NCBI GenBank assembly: GCA_031277685.1
Contig: JAITLV010000324.1
Coordinates: 1-43,950, forward strand
Direction: 5' to 3'
Length of the DNA: 43,950 nucleotides
Source: Sphingobacterium sp.
GTDB taxonomy: Bacteria; Bacteroidota; Bacteroidia; Sphingobacteriales; Sphingobacteriaceae
Shown: positions 24,603 to 33,721 of the stretch, in pieces
Numbering within the stretch: the stretch's first letter is position 1
How the letters are laid out: each line of letters opens with the position of its first letter
Position numbers and translations under genes: made by a program
Notes under the pieces: generated by a model
What the model was told of the DNA's origin: nothing
What the model saw: the letters and a program-made list of their open reading frames with translations, nothing else
Databases searched by the model: none

Positions 24603-25685
24603 ATGAAAACTGTAGGCTTATTAACTTTCCATTTTCCAATTAATTATGGGGCATATCTCCAAACATATGGCCTGTACAGCTATATTAAAGAAACAGGAAA
24701 TAAAATTGAAATTATAAATTATTTCACAGATGAGCATATGTCTCGTTTTGATTTTTATCAGAAACCGAAATCGATTAAGGAAGTGATTTCCTACGTCTTT
24801 AAGACTCCTTTTCTTACGAGTTATTTAAAAAAGAGAGCGAAGTTTAAGAAGTTTGCTGATATTCAATTTGAAATGACCCCTCGTTATAAAAGTTTATCTG
24901 ATGTACCTTTCAAATATGATGTTGTTATAACAGGAAGTGATCAAGTATTTAATATTAATCATTCCGATCGAGTAATTTATTTTCAGCCTTTTAAAAAATC
25001 GAAAAATCAAATCAAAGCAGCTTATGCACCTAGTTTTGGAATTAATAATTTAGATGAGGATATCAAGAATAAGATTAGAGATTTGGTAACTGATTTTGAT
25101 TATCTATCATGTAGAGAAGAATTGGGGGCGAAGTTTTTAGCTGATGTTTCGGGAAAGAACACGGAGCACGTTTTAGATCCAGTATTTTTAGCCGACAAAG
25201 ATAAATGGTGTTCAATTTCTTCGAAAAGACTAATTAGAGATGATTATGTTTTCATTTACGACTTGAATGGTAAAAAACCGTTGGTTGAAATGGCTAAGAA
25301 GTTGGCAAAGAACAGGAAAATTGTTATTATCTCCAATGATCCAATGGCTCAATTAAAAAAAATTTATAAGGGGTGCGATGTGTTTGTTAAATCTGCGGGA
25401 ATAGAGGATTTTATCAGCTATATTAGATATGCTGATGTTGTAATCACTGATTCATTTCACGGTACCGCCATGTCTGTATTATTTAAGAAGGAGTTCTATA
25501 CATATATTGCTCTTCAATCAGCATCCTATAGGATTCTGTCTTTATTAAAACTATTATCATTGGAAGATAGACTAATAAATAATTTAGCAGATTTTCGGGA
25601 GTTAAAGCTTGTAGATTATGAAGGCAAACTGAACGAATTAATAACAAAGTCAAAGACTTATCTAAATAAAATTTTCTATAACTGA
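24603..25685 (+). CDS. Polysaccharide pyruvyltransferase family protein (CsaB/WcaK-like)
   Basis: The 360-residue protein starts with a family signature (GLLTFHFPINYGAYLQTYGL). It also contains VVITGSDQVFN near residue 108 and, near residue 280, a DVVITDSFHGTAMSVLF segment. These enzymes move a pyruvate ketal from phosphoenolpyruvate onto a sugar hydroxyl, which adds negative charge to the polymer. Here the gene follows the nitroreductase by 13 bases and overlaps the polymerase by one base. Related family members do other chemistry, so pyruvylation is likely but not certain. Confidence 0.87.
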   Translation: MKTVGLLTFHFPINYGAYLQTYGLYSYIKETGNKIEIINYFTDEHMSRFDFYQKPKSIKEVISYVFKTPFLTSYLKKRAKFKKFADIQFEMTPRYKSLSDVPFKYDVVITGSDQVFNINHSDRVIYFQPFKKSKNQIKAAYAPSFGINNLDEDIKNKIRDLVTDFDYLSCREELGAKFLADVSGKNTEHVLDPVFLADKDKWCSISSKRLIRDDYVFIYDLNGKKPLVEMAKKLAKNRKIVIISNDPMAQLKKIYKGCDVFVKSAGIEDFISYIRYADVVITDSFHGTAMSVLFKKEFYTYIALQSASYRILSLLKLLSLEDRLINNLADFRELKLVDYEGKLNELITKSKTYLNKIFYN

Positions 25686-26878
25686 TGTTTTTTAGATTTC
25701 TAATTTTTCTTCTATTTATCTGGAGTATTGTTTCTCTGTATTTTTTTGGAAATTCAGATGTTCAACTAGTAGGCGGAATAGCTCCATATATTACTTCTAT
25801 AATCGTTTCTCTAATTGAGATCTTTGCGATAATTACTATGGTTTTTAATTTTAAGATTTTAGTTTTTAGCAATATTTGTAGAATAGTAATCTTATGGTAT
25901 GTATATGTTTCCCTTAATGTTTTATTAAATTCTGCGAATGTTTTATTTGATTTAAGGGAGGTAATATGGTGGCCATCTATATTCTTAATCTTTTTTGCAG
26001 TTTTTTATGGGAAGTCTTTAGATGTTAGATTTAATTTCATAGTGAAATCTATGATTTGCCTTCTTCTTATCCTTTTTGTTCAATTTGTTTTGATTAGATT
26101 TTCTACAATAGGCTTTAGCATCGTCACAGGGGGTAAATCACTGAATCATGTGTTTTACGTTATCTTACTTACTCCATTTATATTTCTTTTACGCAATAAA
26201 ACTTGGAAGTATTTATTATTTTCTTTAGCAATTGTAGCAGCTTTAATTTCCTTTAAGCGATCGGCGATGATATGCATGTTTCTGATGCTTTTAATTTCTA
26301 TCTATTTTGACTATATAAGAGATCAAAGAGGTAATTTCTTTTCGAAAATATTTATTGTTTTTATAGTCGTTATTGGATTATCGGGTCTTTATGATCATTT
26401 TAATTCTCGATCGGATGACTATATCACTAATCGATTAAGTTCAATACAGGATGATGGGGGCTCGGGAAGAGTTGATATTTACAATACCGTTTTTAATAGT
26501 TTCGAGAAACAATTTTTCGAAAATAAGTTAATGGGAGTTGGACATAATGGGGTTAGAAATAGCGGCATTGTATGGGAAACAAGAGGTGTAGCAAATCAAA
26601 ACTTATCTTCACACAACGACTTTATTGAAATTATCTACGATTATGGTGTTATTGGTATAATTATTTATTTATTTTTTATTAAATCTGTCATCTCTAATAC
26701 GTTAAAAATAAGGAAGCTAGACTCTAGGCTATTTCAAGCAAATATTGTCTCTTTAATTATGTTTCTAGTGATGAGTATGGTAAGTCACCTTATTCTATAT
26801 CCGACATATTTTGCATATCTAGTAATTCTTTGGGCTATTACAGCGTCGTATTTACATCAAAATAAAGCGAACTTATGA
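25685..26878 (+). CDS. wzy: O-antigen polymerase/ligase-like membrane protein (Wzy)
   Basis: The 397-residue protein has about 10-12 membrane helices and one large periplasmic loop (about residues 235-315). The Wzy_C/WaaL-type signature GVGHNGVRNSG, then SSHNDFIEIIYDYGVIG, spans the end of that loop. It most likely joins locus B repeat units on the periplasmic face. It begins at the last base of the pyruvyltransferase stop codon and overlaps the next gene by 4 bases. An O-antigen ligase cannot be excluded by sequence alone; location in a Wzx/Wzc locus favours polymerase. Confidence 0.85.
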   Translation: MFFRFLIFLLFIWSIVSLYFFGNSDVQLVGGIAPYITSIIVSLIEIFAIITMVFNFKILVFSNICRIVILWYVYVSLNVLLNSANVLFDLREVIWWPSIFLIFFAVFYGKSLDVRFNFIVKSMICLLLILFVQFVLIRFSTIGFSIVTGGKSLNHVFYVILLTPFIFLLRNKTWKYLLFSLAIVAALISFKRSAMICMFLMLLISIYFDYIRDQRGNFFSKIFIVFIVVIGLSGLYDHFNSRSDDYITNRLSSIQDDGGSGRVDIYNTVFNSFEKQFFENKLMGVGHNGVRNSGIVWETRGVANQNLSSHNDFIEIIYDYGVIGIIIYLFFIKSVISNTLKIRKLDSRLFQANIVSLIMFLVMSMVSHLILYPTYFAYLVILWAITASYLHQNKANL

Positions 26879-27774
26879 GGGTTAGTATAATAGTTCCCAC
26901 TTACAATAGGGAATCTACGATTAAGCAATGTATTGAAAGCATTATAGACCAAAACTATAATTATGAATTAGAAATTATCATTAGTGATGATGGGTCTACT
27001 GATAACACGATAATAATCGTAAAAGAATTTGGAGATAAAGTGACACTGATACAAAAACCAGTAGAATGTACTGATCAAGGAGCATCTTACGCGAGAAATC
27101 GCGGCCTTAGTGTTGCCACGGGTACTTTAATTGGTTTTTTAGATTCGGATGACTATTATCTTCCGGGATATCTTAATACAGTTGTTAAAGAATTCAAAGA
27201 TCTTGAAATAGGGTATACTTTTGCTAGGGCAAAAAAGGAACTTCTAAATCCGGATGGAAGTATAACATTAATCCCATGGACTAGAGAAAAAATGAACCGT
27301 TTAGATGTTCAATATCATGTTCTTTTTAGAGCTTATAATATAAATACAAATGTTATAATTTTTAGAAGGAGTATATTAGATAGCGTTGGTCTCTTTGATA
27401 CTAGTCTTAGCAACGGAGAAGATAGCGATATGTGGATAAGAATTTCTGAGATTTCTAAAGGTAAATTTGTTGACTTTTATGGAGCGGTTTACCGAATTGA
27501 TCATTCAGATAATCAATTGAGTAAGAATGTTGAGACTGTAAAAAGAAAATGTGCAAATACATTATATGCAAGTGCTTTTGCAAGAACACTATCCAGTTCA
27601 CCTAAAGATAAATTGCGGCTATTGATTATTATTAGAAATATAATGTTAATTAATATTCAGTATAAATCATTTGTCAAAAGGATAATTTCAAAGCTATCAG
27701 TTCATTTTAAATTGATGATGTTATACCCGATTTCATTTGTAAAATTTTGCATTTATGGCATTATTAGAAAATAA
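26875..27774 (+). CDS. Glycosyltransferase family 2 (GT-A)
   Basis: A 299-residue GT2 enzyme with VSIIVPTYNRESTIKQCIES, SDDGSTDNT, SYARNRGL and the metal site DSDD at residues 90-93. The basic C-terminal 60 residues probably lie along the membrane. It should add one sugar to the locus B repeat unit. It overlaps the polymerase gene by 4 bases and its 3' end is overlapped for 20 bases by the next GT4 gene, so translation of the three is probably coupled. Confidence 0.87.
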   Translation: MRVSIIVPTYNRESTIKQCIESIIDQNYNYELEIIISDDGSTDNTIIIVKEFGDKVTLIQKPVECTDQGASYARNRGLSVATGTLIGFLDSDDYYLPGYLNTVVKEFKDLEIGYTFARAKKELLNPDGSITLIPWTREKMNRLDVQYHVLFRAYNINTNVIIFRRSILDSVGLFDTSLSNGEDSDMWIRISEISKGKFVDFYGAVYRIDHSDNQLSKNVETVKRKCANTLYASAFARTLSSSPKDKLRLLIIIRNIMLINIQYKSFVKRIISKLSVHFKLMMLYPISFVKFCIYGIIRK

Positions 27775-28930
27775 AAAGAAAAGTATTGCTGTTATTTTTT
27801 TCGGACCTTTTCCTATCGGTAATGCTTCAACCTTGAGAGTGTTTAGCTATTGTAGATCAATTGTAAAATCGGGGCATAATTTGAAGGTGTTCATTCTTGC
27901 TCCTACAGCAGAGGCTGCTATCAATAAAGATCACACCGGTAATTACAAGGATGTTAGCTTTGAGAATATTTCGAGAATAACTTGGTCGGCTAAACCATCT
28001 GTTTTTAATAAGTTTTGGTATTATATTTATGGCATTTTTAAAGCGCTTATATTGATAAATCGTGGAGAATATAATGGGATTATTACCTATCATAACACTT
28101 TATTTTTTGCGTTTGTATTTCGTATGTATAGTTTATTAAAAGGAATTCCTTTTGTCATTGATAAAACAGAATACCCATATAATTATCGTAATTCGGGGAG
28201 ACTAGGCAAATTTATTAGAATATTTAATTTGAAATTTTTTTCTGGAATTATAACAATTACTAAGGAGCTTGAATCATTTTATTCAAAATACAATAGAACT
28301 TTTCTTCTACCTATGTCAATAGATCCAGAAAGGTATTCTGGTATCAAAAAAAATCAAGTTGATGATGAATATATAGCAGTTGTCGTTGGTTCGCATAATC
28401 GGGATGCAATCTTTGATTCTATTAAAGTTTACAGTGAATATGTAAAATTAGCCGTTAATTTGAATTTAATAAGAAAATTGTATGTAATTGGGGACTTATC
28501 TAATAAGCCAGAATATCAATCGATTCTTGAATTTTTAGAAGATAATGGCCTATATAATCATGTAAAAATCCTTGGACGAGTTAGAGGAGATGAGATCCCA
28601 AAATTATTATTAAATGCTAAATGTTTATTGTCGACTCCTTCTAGTTTCCCCTCAGGTGGTTTCCCGACAAAATTAGGCGAGTATCTCTTATCTGGTAATC
28701 CAGTTTTAATGACTATAGTAGGTGAAGTTGAGAGTTATTTACAAAATGGAATTGATTTTTTAGGCAGTTATCCTGGCGATTATGCAGAAATGGCTAAAAA
28801 TATTTTGTTGATTCAAGAAAATGAGGAGTTCGCAAATAAATTGGGTGAGAACGGAAAAATTGCAGCTTTAAAAAATTTTAATGCGGATAATTATGTTAAT
28901 GAATTGATAGATTTTATATACGATAATTAA
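27755..28930 (+). CDS. Glycosyltransferase family 4-like (GT-B)
   Basis: The 391-residue GT-B protein has an N-terminal loop GPFPIGNASTLRVFSYCRSI and a donor-domain end SGGFPTKLGEYLLSGNPV (about residues 305-322). The first glutamate of the usual E-x7-E pair is replaced by glycine while the second is kept, a variant also seen in the WbuB-like protein at 34868. The gene begins 20 bases inside the preceding reading frame. Sugar and linkage are unknown. It precedes the secreted hyaluronidase-like gene by 7 bases. Confidence 0.82.
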   Translation: MALLENKKKSIAVIFFGPFPIGNASTLRVFSYCRSIVKSGHNLKVFILAPTAEAAINKDHTGNYKDVSFENISRITWSAKPSVFNKFWYYIYGIFKALILINRGEYNGIITYHNTLFFAFVFRMYSLLKGIPFVIDKTEYPYNYRNSGRLGKFIRIFNLKFFSGIITITKELESFYSKYNRTFLLPMSIDPERYSGIKKNQVDDEYIAVVVGSHNRDAIFDSIKVYSEYVKLAVNLNLIRKLYVIGDLSNKPEYQSILEFLEDNGLYNHVKILGRVRGDEIPKLLLNAKCLLSTPSSFPSGGFPTKLGEYLLSGNPVLMTIVGEVESYLQNGIDFLGSYPGDYAEMAKNILLIQENEEFANKLGENGKIAALKNFNADNYVNELIDFIYDN

Positions 28931-28937
28931 AATTGTT

Positions 28938-29855
28938 ATGTCAACTAAGAATAACTGGAATATTGGAGTGATGGTATTTATTTTATATGTATACCTATTT
29001 CCAATAAATACTTTTGGTCAAGGAAAACAGAAATTGTATTTCTATGCAGAGAAAGGAAATGCTATTCAAGAAGGTATATTAAAAGACTTTAAAAATGTTT
29101 CTAGGGTCTATATGTTTTATGAGAATTTCTTTATAAAGGGTTCAAATTTTGATAAGAACTTATTTAATTCGTTTTGTTTAAAACTCATTCCAAATAAAAA
29201 TGAATTTGGTTACGCTGTACTAGATTGGGAAGGCGTTGAATTTGATATCTTGAGAGGGGTCAAGAAAGTGTCAGATCAAAGATACAATGATGTTTTAAAC
29301 CGTTTTATTGAGATTATCCGATATGCAAAGAAAGTTAGACCAAATATAAATTGGAGTTTTTACGATTGCAATCCTGCTCAATATCCTCTTGTTAATAAAT
29401 TTGGCGTATTAAGTGCTGAAAGAATGGCTCCCTTATTAAAAGAGTTGGATTTCTTTTCAACTAGTTTATATTTAAGAGATAACTTTAGCCAAAGCTCTAA
29501 AATAATTAAATATTTGACCTCGAATGTTAAAGAGTCTCTCAGATTGGGGAGCATTTATGGGAAAAGTGTATTGCCATTTGTATGGCACAGGTATCATGAT
29601 TCGAATCGATTGAACGAGTGTATTTCTCCAACTGATTTTAATAAATACGTGCAAAGTATATTAAAAGTTACTTATTTTAATAAGTATGTCGATGGAGTAA
29701 TTTGGTGGAATTCGGAGAGTTACTTGGATAGGGTAAAAGGTCAAAGCAAATTTGATAAAACAAAGCGTACAACTACTTTGACAGCTCTGGATAATCAAGA
29801 TGTTCTTTTTAGAAGCTATATGAATACGCTTTCTAAAGATTTATCTTTGAGGTAG
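28938..29855 (+). CDS. Secreted protein with hyaluronidase-like (GH56-type) motifs
   Basis: The 305-residue protein has a signal peptide (hydrophobic residues about 9-22, likely cut after FGQ near 28), so it acts outside the inner membrane. GH56-like features appear in the right order. AVLDWEG carries D96 and E98 in a D-W-E triplet like the catalytic site of animal hyaluronidases. RPNINWSFYDCNP (134-146) is like their RP-W-FY-PDC segment. VLPFVWHRYHD (211-221) is like LPYVQIFYD, and GVIWWNS (253-259) is like VVLW. The fold would be a TIM barrel. A role in trimming or releasing the polymer, or in length control, is my inference. Overall similarity is low, so another glycosidase-like family is possible. 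Confidence 0.6.
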   Translation: MSTKNNWNIGVMVFILYVYLFPINTFGQGKQKLYFYAEKGNAIQEGILKDFKNVSRVYMFYENFFIKGSNFDKNLFNSFCLKLIPNKNEFGYAVLDWEGVEFDILRGVKKVSDQRYNDVLNRFIEIIRYAKKVRPNINWSFYDCNPAQYPLVNKFGVLSAERMAPLLKELDFFSTSLYLRDNFSQSSKIIKYLTSNVKESLRLGSIYGKSVLPFVWHRYHDSNRLNECISPTDFNKYVQSILKVTYFNKYVDGVIWWNSESYLDRVKGQSKFDKTKRTTTLTALDNQDVLFRSYMNTLSKDLSLR

Positions 29856-29998
29856 ATAGAACTGTTTCAGTTGAATAGTTTGGAAAATGGAGGGAATTTT
29901 ATTCAATCTACATTAATTAATTTAATAATATTTTATTATCATGTTTTTAGAGATTTTGGTAGATATTCAATTAAAATTAGCTTATAGTAAAGGTATGA

Positions 29999-30019
29999 AT
30001 CACTGTAGTAAGTAGTGAT
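29999..30019. repeat. Small inverted repeat in the largest gap of the locus B operon
   Basis: ATCACT (29999-30004) and AGTGAT (30014-30019) pair around 9 bases, just before the glycosyltransferase start at 30033. It is in a 177-base AT-rich stretch (29856-30032) that shows no gene, clear promoter or terminator. It may be a weak mRNA hairpin; chance is not excluded. Confidence 0.25.
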
Positions 30020-30032
30020 ATATTTTTGATTT

Positions 30033-31118
30033 ATGAAGAAAATATTATTAGTTTCTCCATTGCCACCGCCAGTTGGGGGGATTGCAAGTTGGACAGTAAA
30101 TATGCTTAAATATTTTAAAACATATTCTAGTGAAGAATATTCTTTAGAGCATCTTAATAATGCAATGCAATTAAGAAGCATCACTTCAACTTCATTAGTA
30201 TTCCGTGTATTTTATGGTATAATAAATTTTGTAAGCTTCTATTTTAAATTAACTAGCCAAATTTTTAAACGTCCAGATTTGTGCCATTTTACTTCTAGTG
30301 CTTCTCTAGGATTATTTAAAGACATATTCTTTATTTTAACTTGTCGGCTTTTTAAAATTGATACGGTAATACACTATAGGTTTGGACGCATACCAGAACT
30401 TTATATTAATAAAGGTTGGGAATGGAGAGTTCTAAAGTTTGTAAATAGTATCAGCACCTTTGTTATTGTGCTCGATAGTAAGAGCTTAGAGGTTTTAAAC
30501 AAATATCACAAACATGTTTTTCTAATAGAAAATCCAGTTTCTCCTCAGTTGATTGAGTTAAAGAATAAGATAATTAAGAACCCGGAAAATACGATATTAT
30601 TTGTTGGTCATGTTACGAGAAAAAAAGGAATTTATGAATTCTTTGAAGCCACGAGTGATCTCGATATTAAATATAAATTGGAAATAGTCGGGCCTTTTGA
30701 AAAGGATGTAAAGCAAGATCTGTTAGATAGATATAGTAATAAAGAGAGAGAGGTAATTTTTCATGGCCCATTAAATAATGAATCAGTCTATGGAAAAATG
30801 ATTAATTCGAAGCTATTAATTTTACCATCCTATACAGAAGGATTTCCTAATGTAATAATAGAAGGTATGGCATTAGGATGTGCTATTATAGCGACGGATG
30901 TGGGTGCTATACCAGATATGCTAAGTGATGATAGAGGTATGTTAATATCACCTCAAAATGTATTTCAATTGAACGAGGTAATCAAAAAAATGTTAAATAA
31001 CGACACCTTAAGAGATACATTAAGCACAAATGCTGAATCGTATGCATTAAAAAATTATACAATTGAAAATATCGTTAAAAAACTAGAATTTATTTGGACT
31101 TATGGAAATAAAAAATAA
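30033..31118 (+). CDS. Glycosyltransferase family 4 (GT-B)
   Basis: The 361-residue enzyme has a textbook GT4 layout. The acceptor loop SPLPPPVGGIASWTVNML is at residues 7-24, a donor segment FVGHVTRKKGIYEFFEA lies near 190, and YTEGFPNVIIEGMALG holds the E-x7-E pair E269 and E277. It follows the 177-base gap, the largest inside the locus B gene run. It overlaps the FnlA/CapE gene by 17 bases. The sugar transferred is unknown. Confidence 0.87.
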   Translation: MKKILLVSPLPPPVGGIASWTVNMLKYFKTYSSEEYSLEHLNNAMQLRSITSTSLVFRVFYGIINFVSFYFKLTSQIFKRPDLCHFTSSASLGLFKDIFFILTCRLFKIDTVIHYRFGRIPELYINKGWEWRVLKFVNSISTFVIVLDSKSLEVLNKYHKHVFLIENPVSPQLIELKNKIIKNPENTILFVGHVTRKKGIYEFFEATSDLDIKYKLEIVGPFEKDVKQDLLDRYSNKEREVIFHGPLNNESVYGKMINSKLLILPSYTEGFPNVIIEGMALGCAIIATDVGAIPDMLSDDRGMLISPQNVFQLNEVIKKMLNNDTLRDTLSTNAESYALKNYTIENIVKKLEFIWTYGNKK

Positions 31119-32136
31119 AATTCTCCTAATTACAGGAGGGACAGGCTCGTTTGGAACAGCAGTATTGAACCGCTTTTTACAAACAGATCACTTCAAGGAG
31201 ATTCGTATTTTTTCACGTGATGAAAAAAAACAGGACGACATGCGTAATCTATATAGGAACGATAAAATCAAGTACTATATTGGAGATGTAAGAGACTACA
31301 CTTCGGTGGAGCCCGCGACGCGTGGAGTGGATTATATTTTCCATGCGGCAGCCTTAAAACAGGTGCCATCATGTGAGTTTTTTCCGATGCAAGCAGTTAA
31401 AACAAATGTTGAGGGCACACAAAATGTTATCCGTGCAGCTGCGTCAAATGGGGTCAAGAAAGTTATATGTTTAAGTACTGACAAGGCAGCCTATCCAATT
31501 AATGCTATGGGTATCTCCAAAGCAATGATGGAGAAAGTCGCAGTGGCAGAGGCCCGTAATTTGACTGATACAGTTGTATGTCTAACACGCTATGGGAATG
31601 TAATGGCATCTAGAGGTTCAGTAATACCTTTATTCTTAAATCAGATTCAAAAGGGCGAGCCTATTACGATTACAGATCCAAATATGTCTCGTTTCTTCAT
31701 GTCTCTTGAAGATGCAGTCGATCTAGTATTGTTCGCTTTTGAGCATGCTAATCCCGGGGATTTATTTGTAAACAAAGCGCCCGCTGGGTCTATTGGCGAT
31801 TTGGCAAAGGCATTAATTGAATTAACGGGTAAAGAAGTGCCAATTAAAATTATAGGTACCCGACACGGAGAAAAGCTTTATGAAACGCTTTGTACACGTG
31901 AGGAGATGTTGAAGGCAGAGGATATGGGTGATTTTTATCGTGTGCCAGCCGACAACCGTGATTTAAATTATGCAAAATACTTCTCCGAGGGGGAGGAAGA
32001 TGTCTCCAAAATCGAGGATTATCACTCTCATAATACCGAGCAGCAAGGGGTTGAAGGGCTGAAAGCTCTGGTTTCGAAGCTACCTTTGATCCGGAAAGAA
32101 GTATTTGGTGAAAACGTCATGCAATATCCGTATTAA
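31102..32136 (+). CDS. fnlA: UDP-GlcNAc 4,6-dehydratase/5-epimerase (FnlA/WbjB/CapE)
   Basis: The 344-residue enzyme carries out the first step towards UDP-N-acetyl-L-fucosamine: 4,6-dehydration of UDP-GlcNAc with inversion at C5. It has TGGTGSFG at residues 11-18 for NADP, RDEKKQDDMRN, AAALKQVPSCE and LSTDKAAYPINAMGISKAMME. In that last segment the usual catalytic tyrosine of YxxxK is methionine, as is known for CapE. The next genes complete the pathway (FnlB at 32576, FnlC at 33722). The sequence is less AT-rich than the transferases before it. Confidence 0.93.
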   Translation: MEIKNKILLITGGTGSFGTAVLNRFLQTDHFKEIRIFSRDEKKQDDMRNLYRNDKIKYYIGDVRDYTSVEPATRGVDYIFHAAALKQVPSCEFFPMQAVKTNVEGTQNVIRAAASNGVKKVICLSTDKAAYPINAMGISKAMMEKVAVAEARNLTDTVVCLTRYGNVMASRGSVIPLFLNQIQKGEPITITDPNMSRFFMSLEDAVDLVLFAFEHANPGDLFVNKAPAGSIGDLAKALIELTGKEVPIKIIGTRHGEKLYETLCTREEMLKAEDMGDFYRVPADNRDLNYAKYFSEGEEDVSKIEDYHSHNTEQQGVEGLKALVSKLPLIRKEVFGENVMQYPY

Positions 32137-32140
32137 GATT

Positions 32141-32563
32141 ATGATAGATTTTATTCAGGGAGGAATAGCTAAGGATCACCGTGGTCAGATTCGATTTGTC
32201 AATGAATTTGACATGTCTCAGGTAAAGCGTTTCTATATTATTAAAAATACCGACCTTGATCTCATCCGTGGATGGCGAGCCCACCGTATGGAACAACGTT
32301 GGTTTTATGTGTTGTCAGGTAAGTTTTCAGTCGATGTTGTTCAAATAGATGACTGGAGTCAAGCTTCGTCCAATCTTGTGGTAGAAAAGATTATACTTGA
32401 TAATACAGAGAATAGAGTGTTGCATTTGTCGGCAGGTTACGGAACTGCTTTTCAAGCTTTGGAACCAGAATCGGAGTTATTGGTATTTGCTGATTATGGC
32501 ATTGAAAATGCTAAAAATGACGACTACACATATCCGCTAGATTATTTTATAAATAGAAAGTAA
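32141..32563 (+). CDS. Cupin-fold sugar isomerase/epimerase-like protein (FdtA/WxcM-like)
   Basis: The 140-residue single-domain cupin has DHRGQIRFVNE, an IRGWRAHRMEQRWFYVLSGKF core with the metal/ligand-type AH, and LHLSAGYGTAFQAL. It is similar to sugar 3,4-ketoisomerases (FdtA/QdtA) and RmlC-like epimerases acting on 4-keto nucleotide sugars. I start it at the ATG at 32141, not at the GTG at 32105 inside fnlA. It is inserted between fnlA and fnlB, so it probably acts on, or stabilises, the 4-keto intermediate of the FucNAc pathway. Its exact reaction is not readable. Confidence 0.72.
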   Translation: MIDFIQGGIAKDHRGQIRFVNEFDMSQVKRFYIIKNTDLDLIRGWRAHRMEQRWFYVLSGKFSVDVVQIDDWSQASSNLVVEKIILDNTENRVLHLSAGYGTAFQALEPESELLVFADYGIENAKNDDYTYPLDYFINRK

Positions 32564-32575
32564 CTTGTTTTAAAT

Positions 32576-33691
32576 ATGAAAATCGGGATAACTGGCCAAA
32601 ATGGATTTGTAGGCCGCCATCTATATAATACAGTTGGACTACTTGACACAGAATTTGAGCGAATAGAATTTGATAAAAAATTCTTTGAAAGCGATGCTGA
32701 GCTAGACAAATTTGTAACGCAGTGTGATGTGATTGTTCATTTAGCAGCGATGAATAGACATGAAAGCGAACAGATGATCTATGAAACCAATGTTGGTTTG
32801 GTAAACAAATTGGTCGGGGCATTGGAAAGAACAGAATCTAAGGCGCATGTATTGATTTCATCTTCCACACAAGAAGAACGCGATAATCTTTATGGACGTT
32901 CTAAAAGAGAGGGACGTGAGGCACTGATGTCTTGGTCAGAAGGAAATGGTGGTAAATTGACAGGATTATTGATTCCAAATGTATTTGGCTCTTTCGGTAA
33001 ACCATTTTATAACTCATTTATAGCAACATTCTGTTATCAATTGACACATGGAGAAACGCCTACTATCGCTACGGATAGTCAGGTTGGTTTGATCTATGTT
33101 CAAGAGCTGGTAGATTTTATTATTGAAAAGATTCGTGAAGGAGCACATAATCCTTTATGTATCGTCGAGCCAACCTCTACAAAAAAGGTTTCTGAAGTAT
33201 TAGAACTTCTGGAAAATTATAGGGATTTATATCTAGTAAAAGGAGAAATTCCGCTCTTGAATGATAGCTTCGAACTCAATTTATTCAATACCTATAGATC
33301 ATTCATGGATCATCGTGCGCTATACCCGCGCAAATTTCAGTTACATACAGATCCAAGAGGGACATTTGTAGAAATTATTCGCATGGGTATAGGCGGCCAA
33401 TCTTCTTACTCCACAACAGTAGCCGGGATTACACGAGGTAACCATTTCCATACACGTAAAATTGAGCGATTTGCTGTAATACATGGAAAAGCGCGCATTC
33501 AACTTCGTAAAATGGACAGTGATGAAGTAATGAATTTTTATTTGGATGGAACTGAACCTTCCTATGTCGATATGCCAATTTGGTATACGCACAATATAAC
33601 GAATGTCGGTGAGGAAGAATTAATAACGATGTTCTGGATTAATGAACCTTATGATCCAGCGGATCCAGATACCTATTTTTTAGAAGTGTAA
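32576..33691 (+). CDS. fnlB: UDP-2-acetamido-2,6-dideoxy-hexulose reductase/epimerase (FnlB/WbjC/CapF)
   Basis: The 371-residue protein has the two CapF domains. The N-terminal short-chain dehydrogenase (GITGQNGFVGRHL, LAAMNRH, SSSTQEERDNLYGRSK) is followed by a C-terminal cupin (from about residue 245; HTDPRGTFVEI, GITRGNHFHTRKIERFAVIHG). The cupin epimerises C3 and the reductase then reduces C4, giving UDP-N-acetyl-6-deoxy-L-talosamine. This is the second step of UDP-L-FucNAc synthesis. Its length equals that of known CapF proteins, and all motifs look intact. Confidence 0.93.
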   Translation: MKIGITGQNGFVGRHLYNTVGLLDTEFERIEFDKKFFESDAELDKFVTQCDVIVHLAAMNRHESEQMIYETNVGLVNKLVGALERTESKAHVLISSSTQEERDNLYGRSKREGREALMSWSEGNGGKLTGLLIPNVFGSFGKPFYNSFIATFCYQLTHGETPTIATDSQVGLIYVQELVDFIIEKIREGAHNPLCIVEPTSTKKVSEVLELLENYRDLYLVKGEIPLLNDSFELNLFNTYRSFMDHRALYPRKFQLHTDPRGTFVEIIRMGIGGQSSYSTTVAGITRGNHFHTRKIERFAVIHGKARIQLRKMDSDEVMNFYLDGTEPSYVDMPIWYTHNITNVGEEELITMFWINEPYDPADPDTYFLEV

Positions 33692-33721
33692 GTAAATAAA
33701 AGCTTTTGAGCTAATTTATAT

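Noticed and set aside
30021..30028. TATTTTTG, a TAnnTTTG match just before the glycosyltransferase at 30033
   Set aside because: It is only 4 bases from the ATG, which would place the transcription start inside the coding sequence, and no -33 element is present.
32105..32140. GTG start for the cupin gene inside fnlA
   Set aside because: The extra 12 residues are not cupin-like and merely use the fnlA end in another frame; the ATG at 32141 gives a normal N-terminus.
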